64,000 bases of DNA from Lentzea albidocapillata (GTDB lineage: Bacteria; Actinomycetota; Actinomycetes; Mycobacteriales; Pseudonocardiaceae): NCBI RefSeq assembly GCF_000719115.1, contig NZ_JOEA01000008.1, positions 1-64,000 of the forward strand, read 5' to 3'. Below, piece by piece: positions 35,451 to 49,348 of the stretch (position 1 is its first letter; each line of letters begins with the position of its first letter). Position numbers and translations under genes: made by a program. Under the pieces are notes generated by a model. The model saw only the letters and a list, made by a program, of their open reading frames with translations, was not told the origin of the DNA and ran no database searches.

Positions 35451-37056
35451 ACAGGACCAGCGCGGCGTAGACCGCGCCGACGAGCACGCTGATGTTGAGC
35501 TTGCGCGTCACGCGGTCGCCGGGGTGTTCGGCGATCAACGACCGGGCGCGCGCCCACATCACCTTCTCGCCCGCCTCCTTGTCCGGCAGGTGCGGTGTCG
35601 TGAGAACGTCGCCGTGCGGGCCGAACGCGAGCATGAGCTGGGGGCCGGACCGCCGCACGCCGTGCAGCTGCGCCCACGGCACGCGGTAGGTGAAGATGCC
35701 GGTGTAGAGCACGACCGAGTTGTGGTCGAGACGCAGCATCGGCTGGAACCGCGTCACCGCCGACAGAACGCACTGCACGCCGATCAGCCCGAGCACGATC
35801 AGCTCCGGGTAGGACTTCAGCGCGATCAACGCCCCGGCGGCGCCGAGCAGCAGCGCCACTCCCTCGATCCGCCGCCGGTCGCCCGGCCAGATCGCGTGCG
35901 GCAGGTCGACCGGTGTGCCCGCGGTGACCGGCACGCCCGGCAGGTGTGCACTGTGGACGGTGTGGCGCGGGCGGACGCGGTTCAGCGTGCTCGTCGCCAT
36001 GACCTCTCCCTCGACCAGCAACGCCACCTGGCCGCCGTGGTGCCACTCCCCCGCGACGAGGACCTCGGCCGGGTCGAGCCGCGGCGGCGGGTCCTCCTCG
36101 CCGCGCCACACCCGGCCGAACTGCTCGGTGTCGTGGTAGAGCGGCTCCTCCAGCCCGAGGTCGGCGAGCGTGGCGACCGTGGCGACGTCCTCCTTGCCGT
36201 GCCGCAACAGGATCCGGCGCGGCCCGAGCGGACGCGCCTGCAGCCGGATCGCCTTCACCGGGCCCGACCACAACGCGCGGCGGCGGCGTTCCCGCGCGGC
36301 CAGCATGATCGCGAAGAACACGGCGGCACCGCCGATGGTCAGCCACCAGGTGACATCCTCGGGTTCGTTCTCCATCCGCACCCACGTGCCGTCCGCGAGC
36401 ACCGGCACCTCGTCGCCGACCCGGTAGGACTCCGGCGCGAGCGGCTGGAACGCGGTGCGCTGCCGGTCCGGCAGTTCCACCCACACCTCGTAGGAGTCCT
36501 TGATCTCGACGACCTGGGCCTCGACGCGGCTGGCGTTCGCGATGTGCTGCTCGATCGCGTCGTTGATGAGGCCGTACTGCACGAAGGTCAGGAACCCGAA
36601 CACGACCAGCAGCACGGCGACCACGCGCAGAACTCCGCGTTGCGGCGGCAGGTCCGGCAGGGAAACGATCGTCGCGCCCGCCGCCTCGTGCTGTTCAGCA
36701 CGCGCCCTGACCGTCCACAGCGCGACCAACGCACACGCACCGGCGTGCAGCCCGAACGCCAAGTTCGCCACCGCACTGCCGTCGAGCGCGATGTCCAGCA
36801 CACCGAACAGCACGCCCATCGCGCAGCCCGTGAGCACGCGGTTGAACAACAGCAGCAACGGCGTCGCCAGCAACGGCACCACCGCGAGAGAGAACAACGG
36901 GTCCGGCAAACACGGCTGCGCGGCCGTGCACGGCGCCTCGTTCGCGCTCACGGCGAAGTAGAAGGCGGCGATCCACCCACCGACGAGCCCGACCTTGGTC
37001 ACCCACCACGGAACCGCGGCTGCTTGCCAGCGCTGGACGTCCACGGGACCGATCAT
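35443..37056 (-). CDS. Membrane protein with multiple helices and PH-like segment
   Basis: The protein has 537 residues from ATG 37056. Membrane helices lie near residues 18-38, 48-70, 80-108 and 140-165, then near 250 and 450-480. A soluble beta-rich part (residues about 280-400) and a PH-like end (RFQPMLRLDHNSVVLYTGIF) follow. No family was recognised. It converges on the class V aminotransferase gene with an eight-base overlap. Confidence 0.65.
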   Translation of the reverse strand: MIGPVDVQRWQAAAVPWWVTKVGLVGGWIAAFYFAVSANEAPCTAAQPCLPDPLFSLAVVPLLATPLLLLFNRVLTGCAMGVLFGVLDIALDGSAVANLAFGLHAGACALVALWTVRARAEQHEAAGATIVSLPDLPPQRGVLRVVAVLLVVFGFLTFVQYGLINDAIEQHIANASRVEAQVVEIKDSYEVWVELPDRQRTAFQPLAPESYRVGDEVPVLADGTWVRMENEPEDVTWWLTIGGAAVFFAIMLAARERRRRALWSGPVKAIRLQARPLGPRRILLRHGKEDVATVATLADLGLEEPLYHDTEQFGRVWRGEEDPPPRLDPAEVLVAGEWHHGGQVALLVEGEVMATSTLNRVRPRHTVHSAHLPGVPVTAGTPVDLPHAIWPGDRRRIEGVALLLGAAGALIALKSYPELIVLGLIGVQCVLSAVTRFQPMLRLDHNSVVLYTGIFTYRVPWAQLHGVRRSGPQLMLAFGPHGDVLTTPHLPDKEAGEKVMWARARSLIAEHPGDRVTRKLNISVLVGAVYAALVLFI

Positions 37057-37152
37057 GACACGTCCGTTGCTCCGAACGGCGCGGTTCCCCCTCGATGAAG
37101 TGGGTATCCGCACCTCAACACAGTGCTCTACCAATTGGCAGGAGGTGGACAC

Positions 37153-37338
37153 ATGCTGGCCATCATCGCCGCAGTCTCGTTCGGCCTCGCCCTGATCCTG
37201 GACCTGGCGAAGGCGGCGCTCGGTGAAGTGATCACGGTCAACACCCTGGTCGTGCTCGGACTGTTGCTGCTCGCGTTGCACCTCGCCGGTGTCGGCACCG
37301 GCACCCGTTCCTTCGGATGGCGCCGTGCCCGCAGGTAA
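37153..37338 (+). CDS. Small two-helix membrane protein
   Basis: The protein has 61 residues from ATG 37153, chosen because GGAGGTGG precedes it. Helices are LAIIAAVSFGLALILDL and TLVVLGLLLLALHLAGV, with an Arg-rich end. The downstream YihY gene overlaps it. Function unknown; similar short proteins occur widely in actinomycetes. Confidence 0.65.
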   Translation: MLAIIAAVSFGLALILDLAKAALGEVITVNTLVVLGLLLLALHLAGVGTGTRSFGWRRARR

Positions 37339-38245
37339 GACCGTCAACGGCCCCTCCAGGTTGCCGAAAGGCGCCTGGTGGGGCGTTCTCAAGCGGACTG
37401 TCAAAGAGTTCAGCGACGACAACCTGACGGACTGGGCGGCCGCGCTCACCTACTACGCGGTGCTGTCGTTGTTCCCCGGCATCATCGTCCTGACGTCCGC
37501 GCTCGCGCTGCTCGGCGACGCGACGACGCAGGAGCTGCTGAAGTACGTCGACCAGGTCGCGCCCGGCCAGGCCGGCGACGTGGTCAAGTCGTCCATCGAG
37601 GAGCTGCGGAAGAGCCAGAACGCCGCGAGTCTGCTGGGCATCATCGGTCTGCTGACCGCGTTCTGGACCGCGTCGGGCTACCTCGGTGCGTTCATGCGGG
37701 CCTGCAACGCCGTCTACGACGTCGAGGAGGGCCGGCCGTTCTGGAAGTTGGTGCCGCTGCGACTAGCGCTGACGCTGGGCTCGGTGGTGCTGGTGTCGCT
37801 CACGCTCGGCGCGCTCGTGCTGACCGGCGGCGTCGCGGACGCGGTCGGCAACGCGATCGGGCTCGGCGACACCGTGGTCACGGTCTGGGACATCGCGAAG
37901 TGGCCGGTCATCCTGCTGCTCGTGAGCCTGGCGTTCGCAATTCTGTACTGGGCGGCGCCGAACGTGCGGCAGCCCGGCTTCCGCTGGATCAGCCCCGGCA
38001 GCCTGCTCGCGATCGTGCTGTGGGCGCTCGCGACCGTCGGTTTCGCGATCTACGTGGCGAACTTCGGGTCCTACAACAAGACCTACGGCTCGCTCGGTGG
38101 CGTGATCGTCTTCCTGGTGTGGCTGTGGATCTCGAACATCGCCGTGCTGCTCGGTGCCGAGTTCGACGCGGAGCTGGAGCGCGGCAGGAGGCTCGCGCAG
38201 GGGGAGAAGGAACCCTCACCCGAGCCGCGTGATCTCCCCGGGTAA
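37289..38245 (+). CDS. YihY/BrkB-family inner membrane protein
   Basis: The protein has 318 residues with a GTG start (37289), or possibly a second GTG at 37325. It has six membrane helices and the family motifs WAAALTYYAVLSLFPGIIVL, AFMRACNAVYDVEEGRPFWK and NFGSYNKTYGSLGGVIVFLV. YihY proteins are probable membrane transporters; BrkB-named proteins are not proven serum-resistance factors. The start lies within the preceding small gene, suggesting coupling. Confidence 0.85.
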   Translation: MSAPAPVPSDGAVPAGKTVNGPSRLPKGAWWGVLKRTVKEFSDDNLTDWAAALTYYAVLSLFPGIIVLTSALALLGDATTQELLKYVDQVAPGQAGDVVKSSIEELRKSQNAASLLGIIGLLTAFWTASGYLGAFMRACNAVYDVEEGRPFWKLVPLRLALTLGSVVLVSLTLGALVLTGGVADAVGNAIGLGDTVVTVWDIAKWPVILLLVSLAFAILYWAAPNVRQPGFRWISPGSLLAIVLWALATVGFAIYVANFGSYNKTYGSLGGVIVFLVWLWISNIAVLLGAEFDAELERGRRLAQGEKEPSPEPRDLPG

Positions 38246-38581
38246 CTCGGCCTCGACCGCCGTCCACACCCCGTCGGGCCCGGCCTCGATGCGTTCGCTC
38301 TTGTCACCGGGGACGAGCACCCACAGCTGGTCCTTCTTGGACAGCCACACGACGCCGATGCCGTCCGCCCGCGAGCTCGTCGCGTACTCGTAGGACTTGC
38401 GGAACACGTCGCCGCCGTTACGGTCGGTCACCCGTACCTCGCTCGCGCTCTCGGCGTGCGCGACGAACTTCCCGCTCGGCGACTGCTTGGGCGCGCCCGG
38501 TCTCGCGAACCGGTCCTCGCCGTCGCCGCCACAGCCGGTGAGGACCAGGAGCAGGGCGACGAGCGCCGCCAGGGCCCTCAT
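38216..38581 (-). CDS. Lipoprotein, unknown function
   Basis: The protein has 121 residues. The signal sequence ALAALVALLLVLTGC ends in a lipobox (LTGC). The mature part is small and beta-rich (VVWLSKKDQLWVLVPGDKSE). It is membrane-anchored outside the cell. It converges on YihY with a 30-base overlap. Confidence 0.8.
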   Translation of the reverse strand: MRALAALVALLLVLTGCGGDGEDRFARPGAPKQSPSGKFVAHAESASEVRVTDRNGGDVFRKSYEYATSSRADGIGVVWLSKKDQLWVLVPGDKSERIEAGPDGVWTAVEAELPGEITRLG

Positions 38582-38642
38582 GACAGTTCGCTGCGGTAAT
38601 TGCCGTGCGTCATACCGCCAAAGGTAGCTAGCGTGATCCTTC

Positions 38643-39386
38643 GTGCTCACCATTCTGGAGAAGTTTTACGACTCTGTGCCCCGACCGGGATCTCGCGTTG
38701 AGGAACACGGTGAGCTGGTGTTGTTCGTCCAGGCGGGCGACGGCTACCCGTTCTACGCGCGTCCCCGGTTCCCCGGCGGGCGGCCGACGGTCGCCGACGT
38801 GCTGGAGGTGCGCGAACGACAGCTCGAAATCGGTGTGCCCGAAGCGTTCGAGTGGGTGCACGAGACGACGCCGGGCCTGCTCGACGTCGCCCGGCAGGCC
38901 GGCTTGGCGGTGCTCCAAGCTCCGTTGCTGGTGCTCGACCCCGAGAAGCTGCCGGAACCTCATCCGCACGTACGCGTGCTCGGCACGCTGCCTGCCGAGG
39001 TGTCCGTCGTCGCGGAACTGGCGTTCTCGTCGCCGGGCACGGGACGAGGCGAAGCCGGTGTGGCGGAACGGGACGCGGCGCTCGAAGGCGCCGTCCCGGG
39101 GAGCACCCGCCACCGCCACGCGGTGGCCGACCTGCCAGGCGAGGGCGTACTGGCGGTGGGCACCGCGCAACGGGCGGGTGATGTCGTCGAGATCGCGGGC
39201 ATCGGCACGTTGCCGGCGGCACGGCGGCGTGGCCTCGGTGGCGCGGTCACCGCCGAACTGGCACGTGATGCCCTGGAGAGGGGCGCTGAGCTGGTGTTCC
39301 TGTCGGCCGGCAGCCAGGAGATCGCGCGGGTCTACGAGCGCGTCGGGTTCCGCCGGATCGGCACGGCCTGCATCGCCTCGACCTAG
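38643..39386 (+). CDS. GNAT-family N-acetyltransferase
   Basis: The protein has 247 residues with a GTG start. The GNAT acetyl-CoA loop is GIGTLPAARRRGLGGAVTAE, ending in YERVGFRRIGTACI. The N-terminal half is a divergent first GNAT-like lobe. Substrate unknown. Confidence 0.85.
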   Translation: MLTILEKFYDSVPRPGSRVEEHGELVLFVQAGDGYPFYARPRFPGGRPTVADVLEVRERQLEIGVPEAFEWVHETTPGLLDVARQAGLAVLQAPLLVLDPEKLPEPHPHVRVLGTLPAEVSVVAELAFSSPGTGRGEAGVAERDAALEGAVPGSTRHRHAVADLPGEGVLAVGTAQRAGDVVEIAGIGTLPAARRRGLGGAVTAELARDALERGAELVFLSAGSQEIARVYERVGFRRIGTACIAST

Positions 39387-39589
39387 TGGTGTGGCACGCG
39401 AAACAGGCAGTCGACGCACGGCATGCCGGACGGCTGGGCGAGCAGTTCGGCCTCTCCCTGACGGATGAGTTCGCCGCAGTAGGCGGTCAACGCGAGCGGC
39501 GTCTCGTCGTCAGGCACGGGCACGAGGTGGCACGCGCGTTGTGTCTCGCCTACGACACCCGCACGCTTGCGGACCAGCAATACAGCCAT
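39383..39589 (-). CDS. Small cysteine-containing partner protein of XRE regulator
   Basis: The protein has 68 residues ending in PSGMPCVDCLFRVPHH. It resembles small proteins found downstream of XRE regulators in Pseudonocardiaceae. The CxxC pair suggests a metal or redox site. It lies 63 bases downstream of the regulator on the same strand. Function unknown. Confidence 0.55.
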   Translation of the reverse strand: MAVLLVRKRAGVVGETQRACHLVPVPDDETPLALTAYCGELIRQGEAELLAQPSGMPCVDCLFRVPHH

Positions 39590-39652
39590 GCGTAGAGCGT
39601 GGTGGCCGCACAGTGGTTTGCGGGCCACGTATGCGGAACTCGCATACAGCGG

Positions 39653-40945
39653 CTACCGGAGCTGCGCCGTGAGCTCGGCCATCGCGGGCGTCGCGGCCCA
39701 CGGCCCGAGCCTGGCCAGCTCGTTCACGATGAGCTGCGAGCCCGTCACCCGGGCCAGGTCCAGTGCGACGAACCCCAGCTCGACGGCCCGTTCCACATCA
39801 CCGGCGGCGGCATGCGCATAGGCGAGGGTGGCCGTGTGCACGCCCTGTTCCCACTGGCACGCGCTGCCCCACCGCGGCATGAGCTGCGTGTAGACGTCGA
39901 TGGCGCGACGGTGGTCGGCGAGGTCGACGAGGCTCGCGGCGCGTTGCAACTGCACGTGCAGGTCGGTGAAGCAGTAGCCGATGGAGTACTCGTCGGACTG
40001 CGGCGGAGGCACCTCCAGCACCAATGCCTGCGCGAGGTCGAACCGCGACATGCACGCGTCCTGGCCCGCACGTGCGAGACCACGCGCTTCCTGCCGCAAC
40101 GCCATCGCGCGCACGACCGGGCTCGCACCGGTCTCGCGTTGTGCGGCGCGCGCCAGGCCGATGACGCGGTCGTCGTCACCGTCCGCCTCCGCGAGCTGGC
40201 TCAGCCGCACGTAGCAGTACGCGACGACGTCCCTGTCGTCCGCGGCCTGCCCCTGCTCCAACGCCCGTGACGTCCACGCGGCCGCGTTGCGCAGGTCGCC
40301 GACCTCCTCGTGCAGCCAGCCGAAGAACTCCGCGTACATCGCGCCCGTGCCGAGCAACCGACGGCGGACTTCGCCACGCGCGTTGCGGCGCAACGCGTCG
40401 ATGACGTCGTACATGCTGCGAACAGCGGGCATGAGGGCGCCGGTCGCCCGCCAGTTGTGCGCGTCGTTGACGATCCGGCGCAGCACGAGCAGCTGGCTCA
40501 CCGCGTCGTCGTCGTTGTCCGCGTTGAAGACGGCGGAGGCGCACAACGCCATGAGCGCCTTGCCCTCCATGCCGACCACAACGTCACCCGACCGCATCGG
40601 CACCGTGCGGTCGGTCAGTCCGAGCAGGTGGGCGGGAACGCCGAGCAGCCGTTGCAACGTGCGCAGGACGCGCAGGTCGTAGGCGATGTTGCTGCCGGAC
40701 TCGAGCCGTGAGATCGCCGACTGGGAGAACCCGGCCAACGCGCCCAGCTCGTCCTGGCGCAGGCCGTGGGCCCTGCGCGCGATCGCGATCACGGCGCCGG
40801 GCGACTCCGCGGCGACCGCGTCCCGCACGGCCCTCGACTCCCAGGTGGACGGCGGCAGCATCGGCAGCGGCCCGTCCGGGACGACAACGGCGTTCACAGC
40901 AGGGTCGCTCAATCTCAACGCCTCCCACGCTCGGGCCGCCATCAT
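39653..40945 (-). CDS. XRE-family regulator with helical C-terminus
   Basis: The protein has 430 residues. A 50-residue N-terminal extension precedes the HTH (LRQDELGALAGFSQSAISRL, near residues 65-120). The remaining 300 residues are helical repeats (TPR-like), as in SARP-like or NB-less regulators. The start ATG 40945 is chosen over GTG 40954. Probably controls the small downstream gene and possibly others; ligand unknown. Confidence 0.8.
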   Translation of the reverse strand: MMAARAWEALRLSDPAVNAVVVPDGPLPMLPPSTWESRAVRDAVAAESPGAVIAIARRAHGLRQDELGALAGFSQSAISRLESGSNIAYDLRVLRTLQRLLGVPAHLLGLTDRTVPMRSGDVVVGMEGKALMALCASAVFNADNDDDAVSQLLVLRRIVNDAHNWRATGALMPAVRSMYDVIDALRRNARGEVRRRLLGTGAMYAEFFGWLHEEVGDLRNAAAWTSRALEQGQAADDRDVVAYCYVRLSQLAEADGDDDRVIGLARAAQRETGASPVVRAMALRQEARGLARAGQDACMSRFDLAQALVLEVPPPQSDEYSIGYCFTDLHVQLQRAASLVDLADHRRAIDVYTQLMPRWGSACQWEQGVHTATLAYAHAAAGDVERAVELGFVALDLARVTGSQLIVNELARLGPWAATPAMAELTAQLR

Positions 40946-41009
40946 GCCGCTCACGGCGAAAACGCTCCACCTCGTCTCGGCAGGGCACGAGACCGACTAT
41001 CCTGCGCGC

Positions 41010-41765
41010 GTGATCAAGGACTTCGGTGCCGGTGTCGGTCTGCTGCTGCGTGGGTTCCGCCTGGTGTTCAGCTCACCCAAGCGGGTGCTGGTCGGCGCGT
41101 TGCCCGCGGTCATCACGACGGTGCTGATGATCACCGGCTGGGTGTTCCTGCTCACGAACATCGACTCGATCGCCGGGTGGCTGACGGGCTTCGCGGACTC
41201 GTGGAGCGACACCTGGAAGGGCATCGTCGAGGTCGCCGTCGGAATTTCGGTGATCGCGGCAGGGCTGGGCCTGAGCGTGCTGCTGTTCACCGCGATCACG
41301 ATCATGATCGGTGGCCCGTTCTACGAGTACATCTCCGAAGAGGTCGAGGACGAGCTCGGCGGTGTGCCGGAGGCGGAGCAGATCGGCTGGTGGCGCGGGT
41401 TCCTCGTCGGGCTGCGCAGCACGGTCCTGCTCGTCGGCACGTCGATCCTGTTCGCGGTCCCGCTGTTCCTCTGCGGGTTCATCCCCGTCATCGGGCAGAC
41501 GGTCGTGCCGGTGCTGGCCGTGTGCATCAACGGCTACCTGCTCGGCATCGAGCTCACCGGCATCCCGTTCACCCGCCGCGGCCGGTCGTTCAAGCAGCGC
41601 AGGCAGATCCTCGCGACGCGGCGCGGGCTGGTGCTCGGGCTCGCCGTGCCCACCTACCTGCTGTGCCTGGTCCCGCTCGCCGCGCTGGTCGTGATCCCGG
41701 CGGCGATGGCAGGCGGCACGGTGTTGTCGCACCGCCTGCTCAACGGGGACCGCGCTACCGTGTGA
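41010..41765 (+). CDS. EI24/CysZ-family membrane protein
   Basis: The protein has 251 residues. It begins VIKDFGAGVGLLLRGFRLVF and has six hydrophobic stretches including LMITGWVFLLT, VIAAGLGLSVLLF and PVIGQTVVPVLAVCINGYLL. The CysZ-type fold carries sulfate, but EI24 proteins of actinomycetes are untested. The GTG start lies about six bases after a TATCCT box, so the mRNA is probably leaderless. Confidence 0.8.
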   Translation: MIKDFGAGVGLLLRGFRLVFSSPKRVLVGALPAVITTVLMITGWVFLLTNIDSIAGWLTGFADSWSDTWKGIVEVAVGISVIAAGLGLSVLLFTAITIMIGGPFYEYISEEVEDELGGVPEAEQIGWWRGFLVGLRSTVLLVGTSILFAVPLFLCGFIPVIGQTVVPVLAVCINGYLLGIELTGIPFTRRGRSFKQRRQILATRRGLVLGLAVPTYLLCLVPLAALVVIPAAMAGGTVLSHRLLNGDRATV

Positions 41766-43719
41766 ACGGCAGCCAGGCCTGCTGGGCCAGGCCGTTGCGC
41801 GCGTTGATCTGCACGCCCGCGCTGGAGATCAACCACAGCTGGTCGCCGATCACGATCGTGCGCCGCTGCCCGCTGCCGTAGTCCTGACTGGACGGTTCGG
41901 CGATCTTGCCGACGTCGCGCAACTGGTTGCCGTCGACGCGCAGCACCAGCGAGGACAGCTCGTAGTGCGCCTTGTACGACGCCACGGGGATCACCAGCGT
42001 GCCGTCCTGCGGCCAGAAGAGGAACGCGTGCGGGTCGAACTGGGCCTCGGAGTTCGTGTCCGGCAGGTGGTACTGCGCGATCCGTTGCGGTGACGCGGGA
42101 TTGGCCACGTCGAACAACGACACCTGGGTGCCCGTCGTCCTGCCCTGGTCGGTCGCCTCCTGGCCGACGCCGATGAGCTTGCCGTCACCCGCCGGGTGCA
42201 GGTAGGCGGAGAACCCGTTGATCTTCAGCTCGCCCATCACCCTGGGCTGCCGGGGATCGCTCAGGTCGAGCGTGTAGAGCGGGTCGGTCTGGCGGAACGT
42301 GACGACGTAGCCCATCTTGCCGATGAACCGCACGCTGTAGATCCGCTCGCCCTTGCCCAGGCCGCCTGCCTGGCCGAGCTTCGTGAGCTGGTTGCCGTCG
42401 CGGCGCAGCGTCGTGACGAAGCTCTCCGACTGCGGTGGCGCGGGTTGCCGCTGCGGCAGCAGTTCCGTCGGCATCCGCCAGCAGCAACGGGTTTCGGTGC
42501 CCGTGGTGGTGGCGACGCGCAGCACACCGTCGTGCTCGGACAGCGAGTACTGGTTGAGCAGCGTGCCGTTGACGTCGCCGGACGCGACGTGCTTCGGCGG
42601 TCCGGGCGCGCCGATGTCGAACTGGTGGATCGCTGTCGTGATCGGGCGCTGAACCGGTGGCCTGGAGGGGAGTTCGGGCAGCAGGCGGTGGTCGTCGGCG
42701 ATGTAGAGGCTGCGGTCGGTGCCGTAGACGGTGTCGCCGTCGGCCACGATCGAGACCGGCTGACCGGTGCCGAGCTTGCCGGAGAGCTCGAACGTCAGCA
42801 CGGTCAGCATCGACGTTCCCGAGTGGACCACGGGGTGGCTGACGTTCGCGCAGTCGACCAGGGTTCCGCTCGACTTGGCGCCGCTCTCGTCGAGCTCGTA
42901 GCGCGGCAGCCACGACGTGATGGGCTCGCTCTGCAGGATCTCCCTGTTGCGGCGCAACGATCCCGCCTCGTTCGTCGCCTGGTCCGGGTACACCCACGGC
43001 ATGCGCGGCTGCGAACGGACGACGACACGGGCGGTGCCGCCGATCTGGCGGGCGTCGAGGTAGAAGCCGTCGGTCTTGAGGCTGCTGATCTCCTTGAGTC
43101 CCTTGAGGTCCACCAGAACGAGCTCGGTGCCGGACTGCGGAGCGAACGACGGGCGGCCGGGTGGCAGCGTCGGCTCCAGCATCGGCACAGGGCTTTCGGT
43201 CACCACCAACCCGCGGTCACCGGAGACCAGCAACTGGCTCGCACGGCGTTCGCCCAGGTCGACGGTGCCGGTGACGGCCTTGCTCGCCACGTCGATCACG
43301 CGCAACTTGCCGTCGGCGATGGAGAAGACGCGTTTCCCGTCCGTCTTCACGACGTCCGGCTCGTCGACGCCCTGCTCGTGGACGTTGGTCGTCGAGTGGC
43401 CCTGCTGCTGCGCGGGCGGCGTGGCAGCGGTGCGCGCGTCGGGCACGCTCTTCTGCGCGACCCCCGCGCTGTTGTCCGTCGCCATGCCCTCGGCGAACGT
43501 GATGTTGCGGCCCCCGAGGCCGTACGCGCTGACGTACGGGGCCATGGCACGGCGGAGTTCGGCCACCGCGTTGTCGCACGAGTCGAACGCGACGAGACGC
43601 ACCGGCCCGTAGTCCACGATCGGTGGTGGCGCGGGGATTTCGTCCCGCGCCGCGGAGCTCACACACACTCCGGCGACGGCCAGCACGGCGGCACCGGCCA
43701 ACAACTTCTTGCCGTTCAT
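41755..43719 (-). CDS. Secreted beta-propeller domain protein
   Basis: The protein has 654 residues. A signal peptide (residues 1-27) is followed by the Beta_propel family body: GVDEPDVVKTDGKRVFSIAD, YSVRFIGKMGYVVTFRQTDP and GELKINGFSAYLHPAGDGKL. The propeller probably binds a ligand outside the cell. It lacks an identifiable catalytic motif. It is convergent with the EI24 gene, overlapping by 11 bases. Confidence 0.85.
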   Translation of the reverse strand: MNGKKLLAGAAVLAVAGVCVSSAARDEIPAPPPIVDYGPVRLVAFDSCDNAVAELRRAMAPYVSAYGLGGRNITFAEGMATDNSAGVAQKSVPDARTAATPPAQQQGHSTTNVHEQGVDEPDVVKTDGKRVFSIADGKLRVIDVASKAVTGTVDLGERRASQLLVSGDRGLVVTESPVPMLEPTLPPGRPSFAPQSGTELVLVDLKGLKEISSLKTDGFYLDARQIGGTARVVVRSQPRMPWVYPDQATNEAGSLRRNREILQSEPITSWLPRYELDESGAKSSGTLVDCANVSHPVVHSGTSMLTVLTFELSGKLGTGQPVSIVADGDTVYGTDRSLYIADDHRLLPELPSRPPVQRPITTAIHQFDIGAPGPPKHVASGDVNGTLLNQYSLSEHDGVLRVATTTGTETRCCWRMPTELLPQRQPAPPQSESFVTTLRRDGNQLTKLGQAGGLGKGERIYSVRFIGKMGYVVTFRQTDPLYTLDLSDPRQPRVMGELKINGFSAYLHPAGDGKLIGVGQEATDQGRTTGTQVSLFDVANPASPQRIAQYHLPDTNSEAQFDPHAFLFWPQDGTLVIPVASYKAHYELSSLVLRVDGNQLRDVGKIAEPSSQDYGSGQRRTIVIGDQLWLISSAGVQINARNGLAQQAWLPFTR

Positions 43720-43863
43720 GTCATGAGGACGTAAGCGAGGCCGGGAAGGGTTGCCGCCCTTCCCGGCCTTTCTCTGCAGCTGGTCCGCGTAGGCCATTCG
43801 GCCGCGCGCGCCCTCGCGTGATTGGATCGACCGCGAACAACCCCGTTCCGAGAGGAAATTGTG

Positions 43864-44238
43864 ATGGCCCCCACGAAGCCTGAGGTCGACCCGCACGACG
43901 GCCCGGCGCCCGCCGACCTGCTGATCGAGGACATCACCGTTGGCGACGGTGCGGAGGCCACGGCCGGTCAGTTCGTCTCCGTGCACTACGTCGGTGTCTC
44001 GCACTCCACCGGCGAGCAGTTCGACGCGTCCTGGGACCGCGGCGACGCGTTCCAGTTCCCGCTCGGTGGCGGCCGTGTCATCGCCGGCTGGGACCAGGGC
44101 GTCCAGGGCATGAAGGTCGGTGGCCGCCGCAAGCTGGTCATCCCGCCTCACCTGGGCTACGGCGACCGCGGCGCCGGTGGCGTGATCAAGCCCGGCGAGA
44201 CGCTGATCTTCGTCGTCGACCTGCTGGGCGTGAACTAG
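43864..44238 (+). CDS. FKBP-type peptidyl-prolyl isomerase
   Basis: The protein has 124 residues. ATAGQFVSVHYVGVSHSTGE, FDASWDRGDAFQFPLGGGRV and VIAGWDQGVQGMKVGGRRKL are FKBP core segments with the substrate pocket residues (Tyr, Phe, Asp, Trp). It catalyses proline isomerisation in the cytoplasm. The start has GAGAGGAAA upstream. A perfect hairpin follows. Confidence 0.95.
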   Translation: MAPTKPEVDPHDGPAPADLLIEDITVGDGAEATAGQFVSVHYVGVSHSTGEQFDASWDRGDAFQFPLGGGRVIAGWDQGVQGMKVGGRRKLVIPPHLGYGDRGAGGVIKPGETLIFVVDLLGVN

Positions 44239-44245
44239 TTTACCG

Positions 44246-44282
44246 AGCGGCGTTCCACTGGTCCGTTCAGTGGAACGCCGCT
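44246..44282 (+). terminator. 15-bp perfect hairpin terminator after FKBP gene
   Basis: AGCGGCGTTCCACTG and CAGTGGAACGCCGCT pair perfectly around a 7-base loop, eight bases after the FKBP stop. No T-tract, as is common in actinomycetes. Confidence 0.8.
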
Positions 44283-44375
44283 GGTCTGCGCGGCCGATTT
44301 GGTCCCGGTGTGGAACTGGACCGGATCGGGCTGCGTCATCCTTGAGTCCGTCGCCGCCTCAGGAGGGAAACACAG

Positions 44376-44903
44376 GTGCCCGAGGACATCGCCGGGTCCG
44401 AGCAGATGCTCGCGAGCTGGAACAAGAACGTCCAGGAACGCGCCGCGCGCTATCAGGAGATGGCGACGCGTGTGCAGGGGATGACGATCTCCGAGCGCTC
44501 CGCGGACGGTTCCATCGAGATCCTGGTCGGGTCCAACGGGATCCTGCAGAACCTCGTGATCGGGGAATCCGCCTCCGGCAAGCGCATGTCCGAGGTGAGC
44601 GGCGAGATCATGAAACTGCTGCAGCGCGCGCAGTCCCGGATTCCCGAACTGCTGCAGGAAGCCATGGCCGAGACGATCGGCACGCAGGACGAGACGGCCA
44701 ACGTGTTGTTCAACGAGGCCAAGAAGAACTTCCCCGCGCCGCCCGCCGAGGAGCCGGCGCGCACGCCGTACGACCGCAACGAGATCAACTTCCGGGTCGA
44801 GGAAGACGCGCCGCCGTCACGGCCGACGCCGCCGCCTCCCCCGCGCCGCCGCCCGCCGTCGGATGACGACGACGACTTCGGCGGGCAGTCCGTGCTCTCC
44901 TGA
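44376..44903 (+). CDS. YbaB/EbfC-like protein of the type VII locus
   Basis: The protein has 175 residues with a GTG start. The N-terminal 110 residues resemble YbaB/EbfC DNA-binding proteins and the EspL group seen with type VII secretion: SIEILVGSNGILQNLVIGES, then helices. A Pro/Asp-rich disordered tail follows. It is the first gene of the toxin operon; its position suggests a chaperone or regulator for the secreted protein. Confidence 0.75.
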   Translation: MPEDIAGSEQMLASWNKNVQERAARYQEMATRVQGMTISERSADGSIEILVGSNGILQNLVIGESASGKRMSEVSGEIMKLLQRAQSRIPELLQEAMAETIGTQDETANVLFNEAKKNFPAPPAEEPARTPYDRNEINFRVEEDAPPSRPTPPPPPRRRPPSDDDDDFGGQSVLS

Positions 44904-44938
44904 TCTTCCTGTCCGTTGCTCGAACTTGAGGGGGTTCG

Positions 44939-45246
44939 ATGACCGCCGGTGGTTTCAACGTCACCTCGGACGTGCTGGAAGCGCACGCCAAGGCCTTGGA
45001 GGGCCTGCACGGGCGTTTGCAGGGGGCAGTGGACGCGGCGAACACCGTGTCGATGCCGACTGACGCGTACGGGATCATCTGCCAGCCGTTCCGGATGCTG
45101 CTCGACCCCGTCGAACAGTGGGGCATGGACGCGCTGAAGGGCGCGGCGGAGGCCATGGACGTCACCGCCAAGAAGATCACCGCGACCGCCAAGCACTACC
45201 AGGAGGTCGAGGACCAGATCGCCCAGGCGCTGAAGGGCGGCGCCTG

Positions 45247-45247
<1 letters not shown>
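44939..45247 (+). CDS. EspC-like type VII secretion-associated protein
   Basis: The protein has 102 residues, all helical: FNVTSDVLEAHAKALEGLHG, then PFRMLLDPVEQWGMDALKGA and YQEVEDQIAQAL. It resembles the EspC/WXG100-like targeting family. Its TGA overlaps the ATG of the toxin gene, so the proteins are likely made together and form a secreted pair. Confidence 0.8.
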
Positions 45248-49329
<4,082 letters not shown>

Positions 49330-49348
49330 ACGGAGGGGATTCAGTCCG